Numbered from the stretch's first letter, positions 1 through 6,148 are shown. The stretch is 6,457 nucleotides of DNA from JACGMN01 sp964522635 (GCA_964522635.1 CAZFWT010000082.1:1-6457); one strand, 5' to 3'. Notes: a model not told the origin generated them from the letters alone. Program-made: numbers and translations.

Positions 1-2
1 CG

Positions 3-65
3 GTCGGCCCGCGGAAATATCATGTCGTCCTGGATCTGCGGATAACGCGGGAACGCGGATCCTAA
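3..65 (+). CDS. possible C-terminal tail of an upstream gene (partial)
   Basis: The third plus-strand frame is open from the window edge to a TAA at 63-65 and encodes about 20 residues ending in a strand-like stretch (KYHVVLDLRI) and a basic tail. This reads more like protein than the other two plus frames, which end at 45 and 85. It is too short to assign to a family, and chance cannot be excluded. If real, the gene lies upstream on the same strand as the amidohydrolase, with about 80 bases between them. Confidence 0.22.
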   Translation, partial: VGPRKYHVVLDLRITRERGS

Positions 66-148
66 ACCTACGGCCGGGCACATGAAGGCAACAGAGCGGA
101 AAGTATTTGTAATTGCGGTTCTTTCAACACTTGGTGTGGTTGAGCTGG

Positions 149-1252
149 ATGCAGCGAGGTGAGCTGATACTTTCGGGCATTGTGGTACGCGGCTATGATT
201 TTGATGCGGTAGAGGGCTCCATCGTGGTTGAGCATGGCGTTATCAAGGAGCTCAGCGAGGAGAAATTAGAATCGGAACTCGAAGGCATTATCGTTCCTGC
301 GTTCGTCAACGCGCACACGCACATCGGTGATGCAGTAGCGAAGGAACCGCCGGCTCTGCCGCTGGCGCAGCTCGTGGGCCCCGGGGGGTTCAAACACCGG
401 ATACTGGCGGAGACGCTTTACACTGAGCTGGTTACCGCGATGCGTGAGACCATTGCGGATATGTTCGCAACGGGCACGCAGCTGTTCGCGGACTTTCGCG
501 AGGGCGGCATTCGTGGCGCGAATGCGCTCCAAGCGGCGTTAAAGCTCGACGAAGGGGGTGTAAAACTGAGTGCTAAGATATTGGGCAGACCTGCCGATGG
601 TGTGAGCATGGATGAGCTTGACGCGCTTTTCGCGCTGGTTGATGGTATTGGGATCTCGAGTGTTGCAGACTATGTTCTGGAAGATGTGCGGACGTTAGCT
701 GCGGAAGCGAAGGGTCGGGGTAAGTTGCTCGCGCTGCACGCGGGTGAACGGACCGCTGAGGATATTGAAGATGCACTCGAGCTCGAGCCGGATTTTATCG
801 TGCATTTAACGAAGGCCTCGCCGCAGGATTTCAAGAGGATGCGGGAGATGGGTATAGCTGCTGTGGTTTGCGTTCGGGCTAACCTGGTCAATGGATTAGA
901 CCTGCCGCCGGTGAAGCAGATGCTGGAAGCGGGATTAACCGTTGCTCTCGGCACGGATAACGTCATGCTCAATGCGCCCGATATGCTGACGGAGATGGAG
1001 TTCATCGCGAAGCTCTTTCGACTCGACGACCGGGATGTGTTGAAGATGTGCACGCTCAACGCTGCTCAGGTGTTACATAAAGCTGAAACGGTAGGCTTAC
1101 TGGAAGAAGGCAAGACGGCGAATCTCGTAGTGATCAGTACCGAAACGGCGAATATGCGGCATGTACGGGATCCGGTGAAAGGAGTCGTGCGGCGGGCGAC
1201 GCGGAACGATATCCGGGCGGTGGTGCACGAAGGGGAAATAAATCTATTATAA
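149..1252 (+). CDS. amidohydrolase family protein (COG0402-like metal-dependent hydrolase/deaminase), substrate unknown
   Basis: A 367-residue cytosolic enzyme of the amidohydrolase superfamily, which hydrolyses or deaminates C-N bonds using a metal ion in a TIM barrel. The expected ligands are visible: H56 and H58 in AHTH after a PAFVN strand, H197 in LHAGE, H219 in IVHL, and D270 in LGTDN. The stretch with PPVKQMLEAG before GTDN is typical of the chlorohydrolase/cytosine-deaminase branch. A small N-terminal beta domain (about 1-50) and a C-terminal segment (LEEGKTANLVV, about 317-329) match the family's composite sandwich domain. At under 370 residues it is shorter than the ~420-residue archaeal MTA/SAH deaminases and lacks their usual context after HxH, so the substrate stays open. 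The start is uncertain: ATG 149 is chosen because family homology begins right after it. A TTG at 113 would add 12 residues that resemble nothing, and neither start has a clear ribosome site. Confidence 0.88.
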   Translation: MQRGELILSGIVVRGYDFDAVEGSIVVEHGVIKELSEEKLESELEGIIVPAFVNAHTHIGDAVAKEPPALPLAQLVGPGGFKHRILAETLYTELVTAMRETIADMFATGTQLFADFREGGIRGANALQAALKLDEGGVKLSAKILGRPADGVSMDELDALFALVDGIGISSVADYVLEDVRTLAAEAKGRGKLLALHAGERTAEDIEDALELEPDFIVHLTKASPQDFKRMREMGIAAVVCVRANLVNGLDLPPVKQMLEAGLTVALGTDNVMLNAPDMLTEMEFIAKLFRLDDRDVLKMCTLNAAQVLHKAETVGLLEEGKTANLVVISTETANMRHVRDPVKGVVRRATRNDIRAVVHEGEINLL

Positions 1253-1275
1253 CTTCAGACGGTCAATTTTGGAGA

Positions 1276-1294
1276 TTAAATAATTAATTAATTA
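1276..1294 (+). promoter_or_regulatory. AT-only patch, probable promoter element before the CoA-binding gene
   Basis: Nineteen consecutive A/T bases, including 3.5 copies of TAAT at 1281-1294, lie just before the ATG at 1300 in an otherwise GC-rich region. The 5' part (TTAAATAA) resembles an archaeal TATA box. Its centre is only about 20 bases before the ATG, a little close for a leaderless transcript. A GGAG at 1271-1274 is about 25 bases from the ATG, too far to act as a normal ribosome site. Confidence 0.35.
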
Positions 1295-1299
1295 GATAG

Positions 1300-1698
1300 A
1301 TGAACTCAGAGCTCATCGCGGAATTCCTTCGCAGGACGAACGTCTTCGCCGTCGTCGGCGTCTCCCGCAATCCGGAGAAGTATGGCCATAAAGTCTACAA
1401 GGACCTTAAGGAGGCTGGCCATACCGTTTATCCCGTGAATCCGTATCTTGATGAGCTATTGGGCGATCGGTGCTATCCTTCATTGAGCGACCTACCCTGT
1501 AAGCCCGATGTTGTTGATACCGTTGTTCCGCCAGAACTAACGGAGAAGATCGTGCGAGAATGCGAGGCACTGGGGATCGATAAGGTGTGGATGCAGCCGG
1601 GCTCGGAATCCGAGCAGGCAATCGCGTTCTGCAAACGGAACGGTATCAAAGTCGTACATGGCGTTTGCGTGATGGTGAAGCGGCGAACAATCCGCTAG
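1300..1698 (+). CDS. CoA-binding domain protein, YccU type (COG1832)
   Basis: A 132-residue single-domain Rossmann protein of the CoA_binding_2/YccU family, about the usual length. Visible signatures are the N-terminal nucleotide-binding loop VVGVSRNPEKYG (residues 18-29), VYPVNP (43-48) at the end of the second strand, YPSLSDLP (59-66), DVVDTVVPPE (70-79) and VWMQPGSES (96-104), with a conserved-position Cys in the last strand (GVCVM, 121-125). Family members bind CoA or a related nucleotide and often sit near acyl-CoA metabolism or as stand-alone genes; no catalytic activity is established. It lies 47 bases behind the amidohydrolase on the same strand, separated by the AT-only patch, so independent transcription is likely. 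It converges with cobY, whose stop is 34 bases away. I cannot infer a pathway from the neighbours. Confidence 0.9.
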   Translation: MNSELIAEFLRRTNVFAVVGVSRNPEKYGHKVYKDLKEAGHTVYPVNPYLDELLGDRCYPSLSDLPCKPDVVDTVVPPELTEKIVRECEALGIDKVWMQPGSESEQAIAFCKRNGIKVVHGVCVMVKRRTIR

Positions 1699-1732
1699 CG
1701 TCAGCAGCAAGCGCGGATTATGAACCGCTGTT

Positions 1733-2323
1733 TCAGCCGTTCCGTCTCACCAGTCGCCTCGCCATTGCCAGCTCCTCCTTTGTGTTCACATTGAAGGCAA
1801 GCAGCGGCTCGTCGAAGATGTACGGTACTGACTCATGCGAGCTCGTTACCACGTTGAGACCGCAGGGCACGAGCTGCACGCCCTCGTGGGTGAACGTATG
1901 GCTGGGGGTTACGCCTTCGGGTAACAAGACCACCGGAATGGCACCGGTGATACTGATCTGATGCACGGCGTACGCGTCGATGAGCGCGTTAATATGCGCG
2001 GGTTGCACAAACGGGAGATCGCAGGTGACCGAGATAAATTCGGGATAGCTGCGGAGTAGGAACCATAAATCTTCAATATAACCCTCACCTGGCGTCTCGA
2101 TTGTTGTATAACCCTTTTTCGTACAGTAATGCGTGGTTTTTGGCGTATTTCTGGTAACGGCCACGCAGAATTCGTCCACCCTCGATCTCTGCACACTGTC
2201 CACAACGACATCAATGAGCTTACGCTCATTTCCGCTGCTACTACCGATGGTAATGAGCGCTTTTTCTCGCGCCTCGGCGCGTAATCTACTGCCTTGGCCT
2301 CCCGCAAGGATGATCGCGAGCAT
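1733..2323 (-). CDS. cobY: adenosylcobinamide-phosphate guanylyltransferase CobY
   Basis: CobY transfers GMP from GTP to adenosylcobinamide phosphate, giving adenosylcobinamide-GDP, a late step in archaeal coenzyme B12 nucleotide-loop assembly; it replaces the bacterial CobU activity. The protein is 196 residues, the same length as the Methanocaldococcus jannaschii enzyme as I remember it. It shares that enzyme's landmarks: an N-terminal nucleotidyltransferase loop LAGGQGSRL (6-14), NTPKT (59-63), GEGYIEDL (79-86), a TCDL acidic motif (100-103), PCGLNVV (153-159) and FNVNTKEEL (177-185). These separate it from general MobA-like proteins. A few extra residues near 28-34 (SSSGNER) look like a small loop insertion. 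No other cobalamin gene is in the window, so it is an isolated member of the pathway here. The start is the first ATG before the strand LAIILAGG; the gene is divergent from the plus-strand unit at 2421. Confidence 0.93.
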   Translation of the reverse strand: MLAIILAGGQGSRLRAEAREKALITIGSSSGNERKLIDVVVDSVQRSRVDEFCVAVTRNTPKTTHYCTKKGYTTIETPGEGYIEDLWFLLRSYPEFISVTCDLPFVQPAHINALIDAYAVHQISITGAIPVVLLPEGVTPSHTFTHEGVQLVPCGLNVVTSSHESVPYIFDEPLLAFNVNTKEELAMARRLVRRNG

Positions 2324-2365
2324 GTTTCGTTTCTATTTTCACGCGGTAAGTAAGAAAGAGGAGCG

Positions 2366-2384
2366 TTTCTGATTAGAAATTTAT
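2366..2384. promoter_or_regulatory. divergent promoter core: TATA-like AAATTTAT plus small inverted repeat
   Basis: AAATTTAT at 2377-2384 reads ATAAATTT on the minus strand and is the only TATA-like element between cobY and the plus-strand gene pair. Placing start sites about 26 bases from its centre gives a ~30-base leader for cobY (near 2354) and a ~15-base leader for the plus gene (near 2406), just before its GAGG ribosome site. Next to it is a 5-bp-arm inverted repeat, TTTCT-GATT-AGAAA (2366-2379), which could bind a regulator of both directions. Only the bases are seen; promoter use is inferred. Confidence 0.45.
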
Positions 2385-2408
2385 GTGTGTGGCGTGCTAG
2401 TAACAAAT

Positions 2409-2412
2409 GAGG
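2409..2412 (+). promoter_or_regulatory. ribosome binding site deciding the start of the unknown gene
   Basis: GAGG ends 8 bases before ATG 2421, ideal Shine-Dalgarno spacing. It favours ATG 2421 over the upstream in-frame GTG at 2385, which has no such site and would fall upstream of the predicted transcription start. Confidence 0.55.
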
Positions 2413-2420
2413 CACGTAAC

Positions 2421-2903
2421 ATGGGAATCCAGACGTCTGCGGAGATCACACGAGTATTGAAAGAGCGGTGGGACAGGAGCAAGCAGAGAGCTGAGTGGCG
2501 CGTGCTCAGCGGCCGTAATCCAGAGGGGCGACATGATATGTTCATCTCCAGCTCGGATCGCATCTGGCAGCTCAAATTCGAGCAGACCGACAGCAGCGAG
2601 GCAATCGGGTTTGGCCTGGATGTGGGCAAGCTCGATGAGGAGCTCAAAGCGCTCATGGGCCAGGGCTCACCCGTGCCTTTCGGATTGATCGCGCCGCAGA
2701 AAGCGGATCTGGCCATTATTATGGCTGGTGTGCAGCAGTATTCCTCGGAGACGACGCACAAAGTCTGCAAAGAGTACATCTCGGGCGAGCAGGCGCGGCT
2801 GGATGAAAAACTGGATTACGAGCTCGAGCGACTGCAAGCCGAACCAGGCTTCAGGCGGCGGTACCGTGAGCAAAAAGAGCGGGAGCGCATCCCGTACGTG
2901 TAA
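2421..2903 (+). CDS. protein of unknown function, coupled to DUF99 gene
   Basis: I do not recognise this 160-residue soluble protein. Seen in it: a helical, charged N-terminus (1-30); a mid-region DMFISSSDRIWQLKFEQ (39-55) that reads as two beta strands; a hydrophobic segment LADLAIIMAG-like at about 96-103 that is too short and polar-flanked to be a clear membrane helix; and a strongly charged, probably helical or coiled C-terminus (115-155) rich in E, K and R. There is no signal peptide and only one Cys (116). The D39...Q50-x-K52 spacing loosely recalls a PD-(D/E)XK nuclease core, but this is speculative. The gene ends TAATG: its stop overlaps the ATG of the DUF99 gene by one base, so the two are almost certainly co-translated. 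ATG 2421 is chosen for its GAGG site; GTG 2385 would add 12 residues. Confidence 0.8.
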   Translation: MGIQTSAEITRVLKERWDRSKQRAEWRVLSGRNPEGRHDMFISSSDRIWQLKFEQTDSSEAIGFGLDVGKLDEELKALMGQGSPVPFGLIAPQKADLAIIMAGVQQYSSETTHKVCKEYISGEQARLDEKLDYELERLQAEPGFRRRYREQKERERIPYV

Positions 2904-3520
2904 TGGTACTCCATCTGGATAAGAAAGGGATTCGTGTACTGGGTATTGCCGAGAGCTTCCGGCGTGATTATGAGCAGTCGGTGCTCGCCGGCATCGTGAT
3001 GCGATCCGATCTGGTCATTGACGGCATGGGCTTCACGCGCATCACCGTCGGGGGCATGGACGCGACCGAAGGGGTATTGCGCCTCGTTGCTTCGCTCCAG
3101 CGGGACGACATCAATGCGCTCATGCTCAACGGCTGCGTTATCAGCTGGTTCAATATCATCGATATAACGAACGTGTACGAGCAGCTGTACATCCCGCTCA
3201 TCTGCGTGACCTATGAGGATTCGGAGGGTTTGGAAGCGCACATCGCCAGGCACTTTGACGCCGCGGATCGGGACGTACGACTCGCAGCCTATCAGCGGCT
3301 GGGCGCTCGAATCCCCGTGACTATACACGATGAATACGAGGATCTGATACGGTTCCTGGGTCTGGAGAAGGCCGAGGCCGTGAAACTCCTCAAACGATTC
3401 ACCACCCACGGCAGGATACCCGAGCCCCTGCGGGTTGCAAAGCTCGCCGCACGAGCGCTCCTTACCAGTACCAGTGATGAGAGAGACTTTCGTTTGCGGG
3501 AAGCGCTTTCGTTTAGTTAG
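2903..3520 (+). CDS. DUF99 (UPF0215) family protein, endonuclease V-like fold, divergent
   Basis: A 205-residue archaeal DUF99 protein (COG1628), a family with an RNase H-like fold annotated as an endonuclease V homolog; its cellular role is not settled. Family marks are RVLGI (11-15), the VMRSDLVIDG strand (32-41), GMDATE (51-56), ALMLNG (72-77), WFNIIDI (82-88), VYEQLYIPLICV (91-102), and the C-terminal IPEPLRVAKLAA (172-183). Two departures from the family pattern as I know it: the usual GIDD at the N-terminus is GIAE (14-17), removing the first Asp, and the positively charged segment after the valine-rich strand is TYEDSE (103-108). Altered or lost catalysis is therefore possible. The gene starts inside the stop of its unknown partner (TAATG) and is probably made in matched amounts with it. 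It converges with tfb across a 32-base gap. Confidence 0.88.
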   Translation: MVLHLDKKGIRVLGIAESFRRDYEQSVLAGIVMRSDLVIDGMGFTRITVGGMDATEGVLRLVASLQRDDINALMLNGCVISWFNIIDITNVYEQLYIPLICVTYEDSEGLEAHIARHFDAADRDVRLAAYQRLGARIPVTIHDEYEDLIRFLGLEKAEAVKLLKRFTTHGRIPEPLRVAKLAARALLTSTSDERDFRLREALSFS

Positions 3521-3522
3521 CG

Positions 3523-3546
3523 GTGAGTGAGTGCGTGAGTGCGTGT
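3523..3546 (+). repeat. short GTGN tetranucleotide tract between convergent stops
   Basis: Six tandem GTGN units (GTGA, GTGA, GTGC, GTGA, GTGC, GTGT) fill most of the 32-base gap between the stop codons of the DUF99 gene and tfb. It is a simple low-complexity repeat. No hairpin or T-run that would mark a terminator is evident. Confidence 0.7.
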
Positions 3547-3552
3547 GACGTG

Positions 3553-4506
3553 TTAGAGCAGCACATCAATGTCCAACTGCTCAGACAATTCCTTATATCT
3601 GTTCCGAATCGTCACTTCGGTCACGCCGGTGACGTCTGAGACCGCCTTTTGGGTGCGGTGCTCGCCGCCGAGTATCGCTGAGATGTAAATAGCAGCCGCG
3701 GCAATGCCGATGGGACCTCGTCCGTTGGTCAGCTCCTCCTCCGACGCGCGCTTGATGATCTCGATCGCTTTGGACCGGATATCGCCGCTCAAATCGAGCA
3801 AAGAGCAGAACCGAGGCACGAAATCGACCGGAGAAGCGGGCGAGACCTTCAGATCGAGCTCACGCAAGAGGAACCGGTAGGCCCGGCTAATCTCCTTCTG
3901 ACCCACGCGTGAGATGTCCCTGACCTCCTCCAGCGTGCGCGGGACGCCGTACTGCCGGCAGGTGATATACAAGATCGCCGTCGCGATGCCCTCAATGCTC
4001 CGTCCGCGAATGAGCCGTTTCCGCATCGCCTTCCGATAGAGCATCGATGCCGCTTCCCTGATGTTCATCGGCAGTTTGAGCGCGCAGGCCATTCGATCGA
4101 TCTCCGAGAGCGCGAAGATGAAGCTCCGCTCGGTCGTGTTCGCGATATGTGTGCGCTGCTGCCATTTCTTTAATTTGTACTGGCCCTGACCCGTCGGCGA
4201 CCAGGTAACCAGCGTGCTCAACCCCTTATCGTGGATCCGATAAGTCATTGGCGCACCGACACGCGCTCGTTTTGAGATCTGCTCAAAATCAAAGGCACGC
4301 CACTCAGGCCCGAGATCAACGATATTCTCCGCGACTACGAGGCCGCACTGAGCACAGAAGAGCTCCGCCCTGCCATAGTCCCGTATAAGATTCTTAGAGC
4401 CGCATTCAGGACAAATCTTGACCGTTTCGTTATAACCATCTGTATCTTTTTCTTCTTTCCCCTCGTGATGCTTCCCCTCTTCCGTATCCGTCTTAGGGGT
4501 CACCAT
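3553..4506 (-). CDS. tfb: transcription initiation factor B (TFB/TFIIB)
   Basis: TFB bridges TBP on the TATA box and RNA polymerase, reads the BRE, and helps open DNA. The 317-residue protein has the full layout: a zinc ribbon (C32-x2-C35 and C51-x2-C54), a B-reader/linker region (about 60-110, including DLGPEWRAFD), a first cyclin fold (about 120-215) and a second (about 220-312) ending in the helix-turn-helix that contacts the BRE (AVSDVTGVTEVTIRNRYKEL, 288-307). Before the ribbon is a 29-residue charged segment rich in E, K, H and D, longer than in many archaeal TFBs. ATG 4506 is chosen because it lies 28 bases after a TTTATATA box. A longer reading back to 4812 would only translate antisense-frame rnhB sequence. 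It is third in the trxB-rnhB-tfb cluster, with 7 bases after rnhB, but probably also has its own leaderless transcript. Confidence 0.96.
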   Translation of the reverse strand: MVTPKTDTEEGKHHEGKEEKDTDGYNETVKICPECGSKNLIRDYGRAELFCAQCGLVVAENIVDLGPEWRAFDFEQISKRARVGAPMTYRIHDKGLSTLVTWSPTGQGQYKLKKWQQRTHIANTTERSFIFALSEIDRMACALKLPMNIREAASMLYRKAMRKRLIRGRSIEGIATAILYITCRQYGVPRTLEEVRDISRVGQKEISRAYRFLLRELDLKVSPASPVDFVPRFCSLLDLSGDIRSKAIEIIKRASEEELTNGRGPIGIAAAAIYISAILGGEHRTQKAVSDVTGVTEVTIRNRYKELSEQLDIDVLL

Positions 4507-4513
4507 TTCATTC

Positions 4514-5197
4514 TTAAAAGCCGCTGTGAGTATATAAATCCCGAATTGTCCGCCACGATCTACGCACGTAGAGGGGCAGGTCGTCAAAATCATGCTCTTT
4601 TTGTAGCGTTTGCAGAAAGTGAATGGTTTTTGGATCGGACGGATAGCCACTCCCGATCGTGCGGCCGAGTTCCGCTTCGAGCGCGCGTATCGAGCGATCC
4701 CGATGCACCTTGGCAACAATCGATGCGGCACTGACGAGCGGATAACGCTCATCCGCCTTGTTCTCTGAGATGAGCGCGATCTCACCACCGCACACATTCC
4801 GGTAACACGCACCCAGATTCGCGGCGAACCGCTCGGGCTTCACATCCGCGGCATCCACGATCGCTCGATCCGATAGAAAATGCGTAAGCACGTCCGCAAA
4901 CCGCTCGACCATGATCTCATTCATCGTCCGCTCTCTGCGCCGCTCGTCGATCTCACTCGCACGCATCTCCACCACAAACACCCTGGTCGCGGCCTCGATC
5001 TGTGCGGCAAGAGCTTCACGCCGGGCAGGACTTAACCGCTTCGAATCGCGCACGCCCAGCACTTCGAGCCCGTCAAAATTCTGGACGCCGGCGACGAACA
5101 TAGAGCCAATAACCGGGCCTTTACCTGCCTCGTCGATCCCGATCTCACGTATCTTTCGATTCCGGGATTGCATTTTGATTCCGCTCGCGACCGTCAC
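4514..5197 (-). CDS. rnhB: ribonuclease HII
   Basis: RNase HII cuts the RNA strand of RNA-DNA hybrids, including single ribonucleotides in DNA and primer RNA. The 227-residue protein has the D-E-D-D metal site: D22 and E23 in GIDEAGKGP, D115 in IVDAAD, and D149 in the KADERYP stretch just before VSAASIVAKVHRD (155-167). The family's GSGYPSDPKT (182-191) follows. The N-terminal motif has GKG where GRG is commoner, a conservative variant. The GTG start at 5197 overlaps the trxB stop as GTGA, suggesting translational coupling; an ATG at 5173 (residue 9) is a real alternative and would still leave ten residues before the first catalytic strand motif. Length is normal for an archaeal enzyme. The last codons carry the tfb promoter, which limits how that end can vary. 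Confidence 0.95.
   Translation of the reverse strand: MTVASGIKMQSRNRKIREIGIDEAGKGPVIGSMFVAGVQNFDGLEVLGVRDSKRLSPARREALAAQIEAATRVFVVEMRASEIDERRRERTMNEIMVERFADVLTHFLSDRAIVDAADVKPERFAANLGACYRNVCGGEIALISENKADERYPLVSAASIVAKVHRDRSIRALEAELGRTIGSGYPSDPKTIHFLQTLQKEHDFDDLPLYVRRSWRTIRDLYTHSGF
4531..4538 (-). promoter_or_regulatory. TATA box for tfb, inside the 3' end of rnhB
   Basis: TTTATATA on the minus strand is a textbook archaeal TATA box. Its centre is about 28 bases before the tfb ATG, placing the start site within about 3 bases of that codon, so the transcript should be leaderless or nearly so. The box is read as codons for Leu-Tyr-Thr near the C-terminus of RNase HII (residues 221-223). Confidence 0.75.
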
Positions 5198-6120
5198 CCG
5201 ACAAGGTCGTCATGGGCAGAAGAGGCAGCAACCGCGCCTTCGGCACACGCCACCACGATCTGCCGTACACCGCCCGTGACATCGCCGGCCGCATAAATGC
5301 CTGCTCTGCTCGTTCGCTGCCCCCGGTCGGTGCTGATGTAGCCAGTAGCATCGAGCGTTATATGCAGTTGCTGAGCCAGGGTGTTTGCTGGTTCCTCACC
5401 GATATAGATGAAAACCCCATCGATCGGGACTTCCTCTTCTTTATCGCGCGCCTTATCGTACCGAAGCACGCTGCGCACGACGTTCTCGCCGCGTATCTCC
5501 TTCACGACGGAATTCCAGTAGATGCGTATACCCGCCTTCTTCAGAGATGTTTGTAAGTACTGCTCAGCCCTGAGCTCCTCGCGCCGGTGGATTAAGGAGA
5601 CTTCAGCGCCGATGTTCTGTAGATATAGCGCGCCTCTCGCCGCCGAGTCGCCGCCACCGACGACGATGACCGCTTTATTTTTGAAGAAGAACCCGTCACA
5701 GGTCGCGCAGTAGGAAACGCCGCGGCCGAGGAATTCCGCCTCGCCCTTCACACCCAGTTTTTGCTTCTTTGTGCCCGTTGCGAGAATGATCGCGCGCGTG
5801 CGATACGCGCCCTTTTCCGTAACGATGCGCATTGTTTCCGCGTGCTCAGCCGGCTCAATCGTTTCGACGCCTTCCAGCTCCTTGATCTCCGCGTAGTCTG
5901 CTGTCTGCGCTTTGATCTTCTCCACCAGCTCCATGCCCCCAATCCGCCTGAAACCAGGGTAATTATCGATCAGCGTGGCCTCGTTGGTTAACCCGCCACA
6001 GATACCCCTGTCAAGCACGAGCGTCTTCAGACCGCTCCGCGCACCGAATAGTCCTGCAGTCAAGCCTGCAGGACCCGCACCAACCACGATTAACTCGTAA
6101 TATTCTTTACCGTTCGTCAT
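5194..6120 (-). CDS. trxB: thioredoxin-disulfide reductase (FAD/NAD(P)-dependent)
   Basis: A 308-residue low-molecular-weight thioredoxin reductase, which passes electrons from a pyridine nucleotide through FAD and a redox disulfide to thioredoxin-like proteins in the cytosol. Seen: the FAD-binding GAGPAG (14-19), CGGLTNEATLIDNYPGF (41-57), ATGT (114-117), the active-site CATC (C138, C141) followed by DG, a second dinucleotide loop GGGDSA (155-160), HRRxxxR (178-184), and the C-terminal FAD motif GIYAAGD (274-280) with RQIVVACAEGA (286-296). The intact GxGxSA and HRRxxxR motifs favour NADPH as donor; in the F420-dependent methanogen enzymes these are known to diverge. ATG 6120 is chosen over an upstream GTG (6135) because a G-rich GGGGTGGGG (6130-6138) sits 9 bases before it. 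It heads the trxB-rnhB-tfb cluster and has an operator-like palindrome upstream. Confidence 0.95.
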   Translation of the reverse strand: MTNGKEYYELIVVGAGPAGLTAGLFGARSGLKTLVLDRGICGGLTNEATLIDNYPGFRRIGGMELVEKIKAQTADYAEIKELEGVETIEPAEHAETMRIVTEKGAYRTRAIILATGTKKQKLGVKGEAEFLGRGVSYCATCDGFFFKNKAVIVVGGGDSAARGALYLQNIGAEVSLIHRREELRAEQYLQTSLKKAGIRIYWNSVVKEIRGENVVRSVLRYDKARDKEEEVPIDGVFIYIGEEPANTLAQQLHITLDATGYISTDRGQRTSRAGIYAAGDVTGGVRQIVVACAEGAVAASSAHDDLVG

Positions 6121-6148
6121 GATCGCGGACCCCACCCCGCATCCATTC

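Noticed and set aside
82..162. 26-codon plus-strand open frame with a hydrophobic middle, overlapping the amidohydrolase start
   Set aside because: It has no ribosome site or promoter of its own and is short enough to occur by chance; it could be a leader peptide but nothing supports that.
670..1059. 129-codon minus-strand open frame inside the amidohydrolase
   Set aside because: It is Ser/Ala/Arg-rich shadow translation opposite the conserved metal-binding region of the real gene.
1699..1732. Hairpin terminator between the convergent CoA-binding and cobY genes
   Set aside because: Only weak, imperfect GC arms (around GCGCGG and CCGCT) and no T-run are present.
1587..1961. 124-codon plus-strand open frame across the cobY/CoA-binding junction
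   Set aside because: It overlaps two well-supported genes in other frames and resembles no protein family.
2324..2420. Cobalamin riboswitch upstream of cobY
   Set aside because: The space is under 100 bases and no B12-box-like sequence or long stem structure is seen; these riboswitches are also chiefly bacterial.
2816..3409. 197-codon minus-strand open frame opposite the DUF99 gene
   Set aside because: Its product is low in recognisable motifs, and the plus strand here encodes a clear DUF99 family member with a coupled start.
3523..3546. CRISPR-like or transposon-end repeat in the gap between DUF99 and tfb
   Set aside because: It is only a six-unit GTGN tract of 24 bases, with no spacers and no inverted partner.
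4507..4812. N-terminal extension of tfb by 102 codons
   Set aside because: This stretch lies over rnhB in another frame, is Arg/Ser-rich without TFB homology, and would place the TATA box inside the gene; ATG 4506 fits the promoter and the family length.
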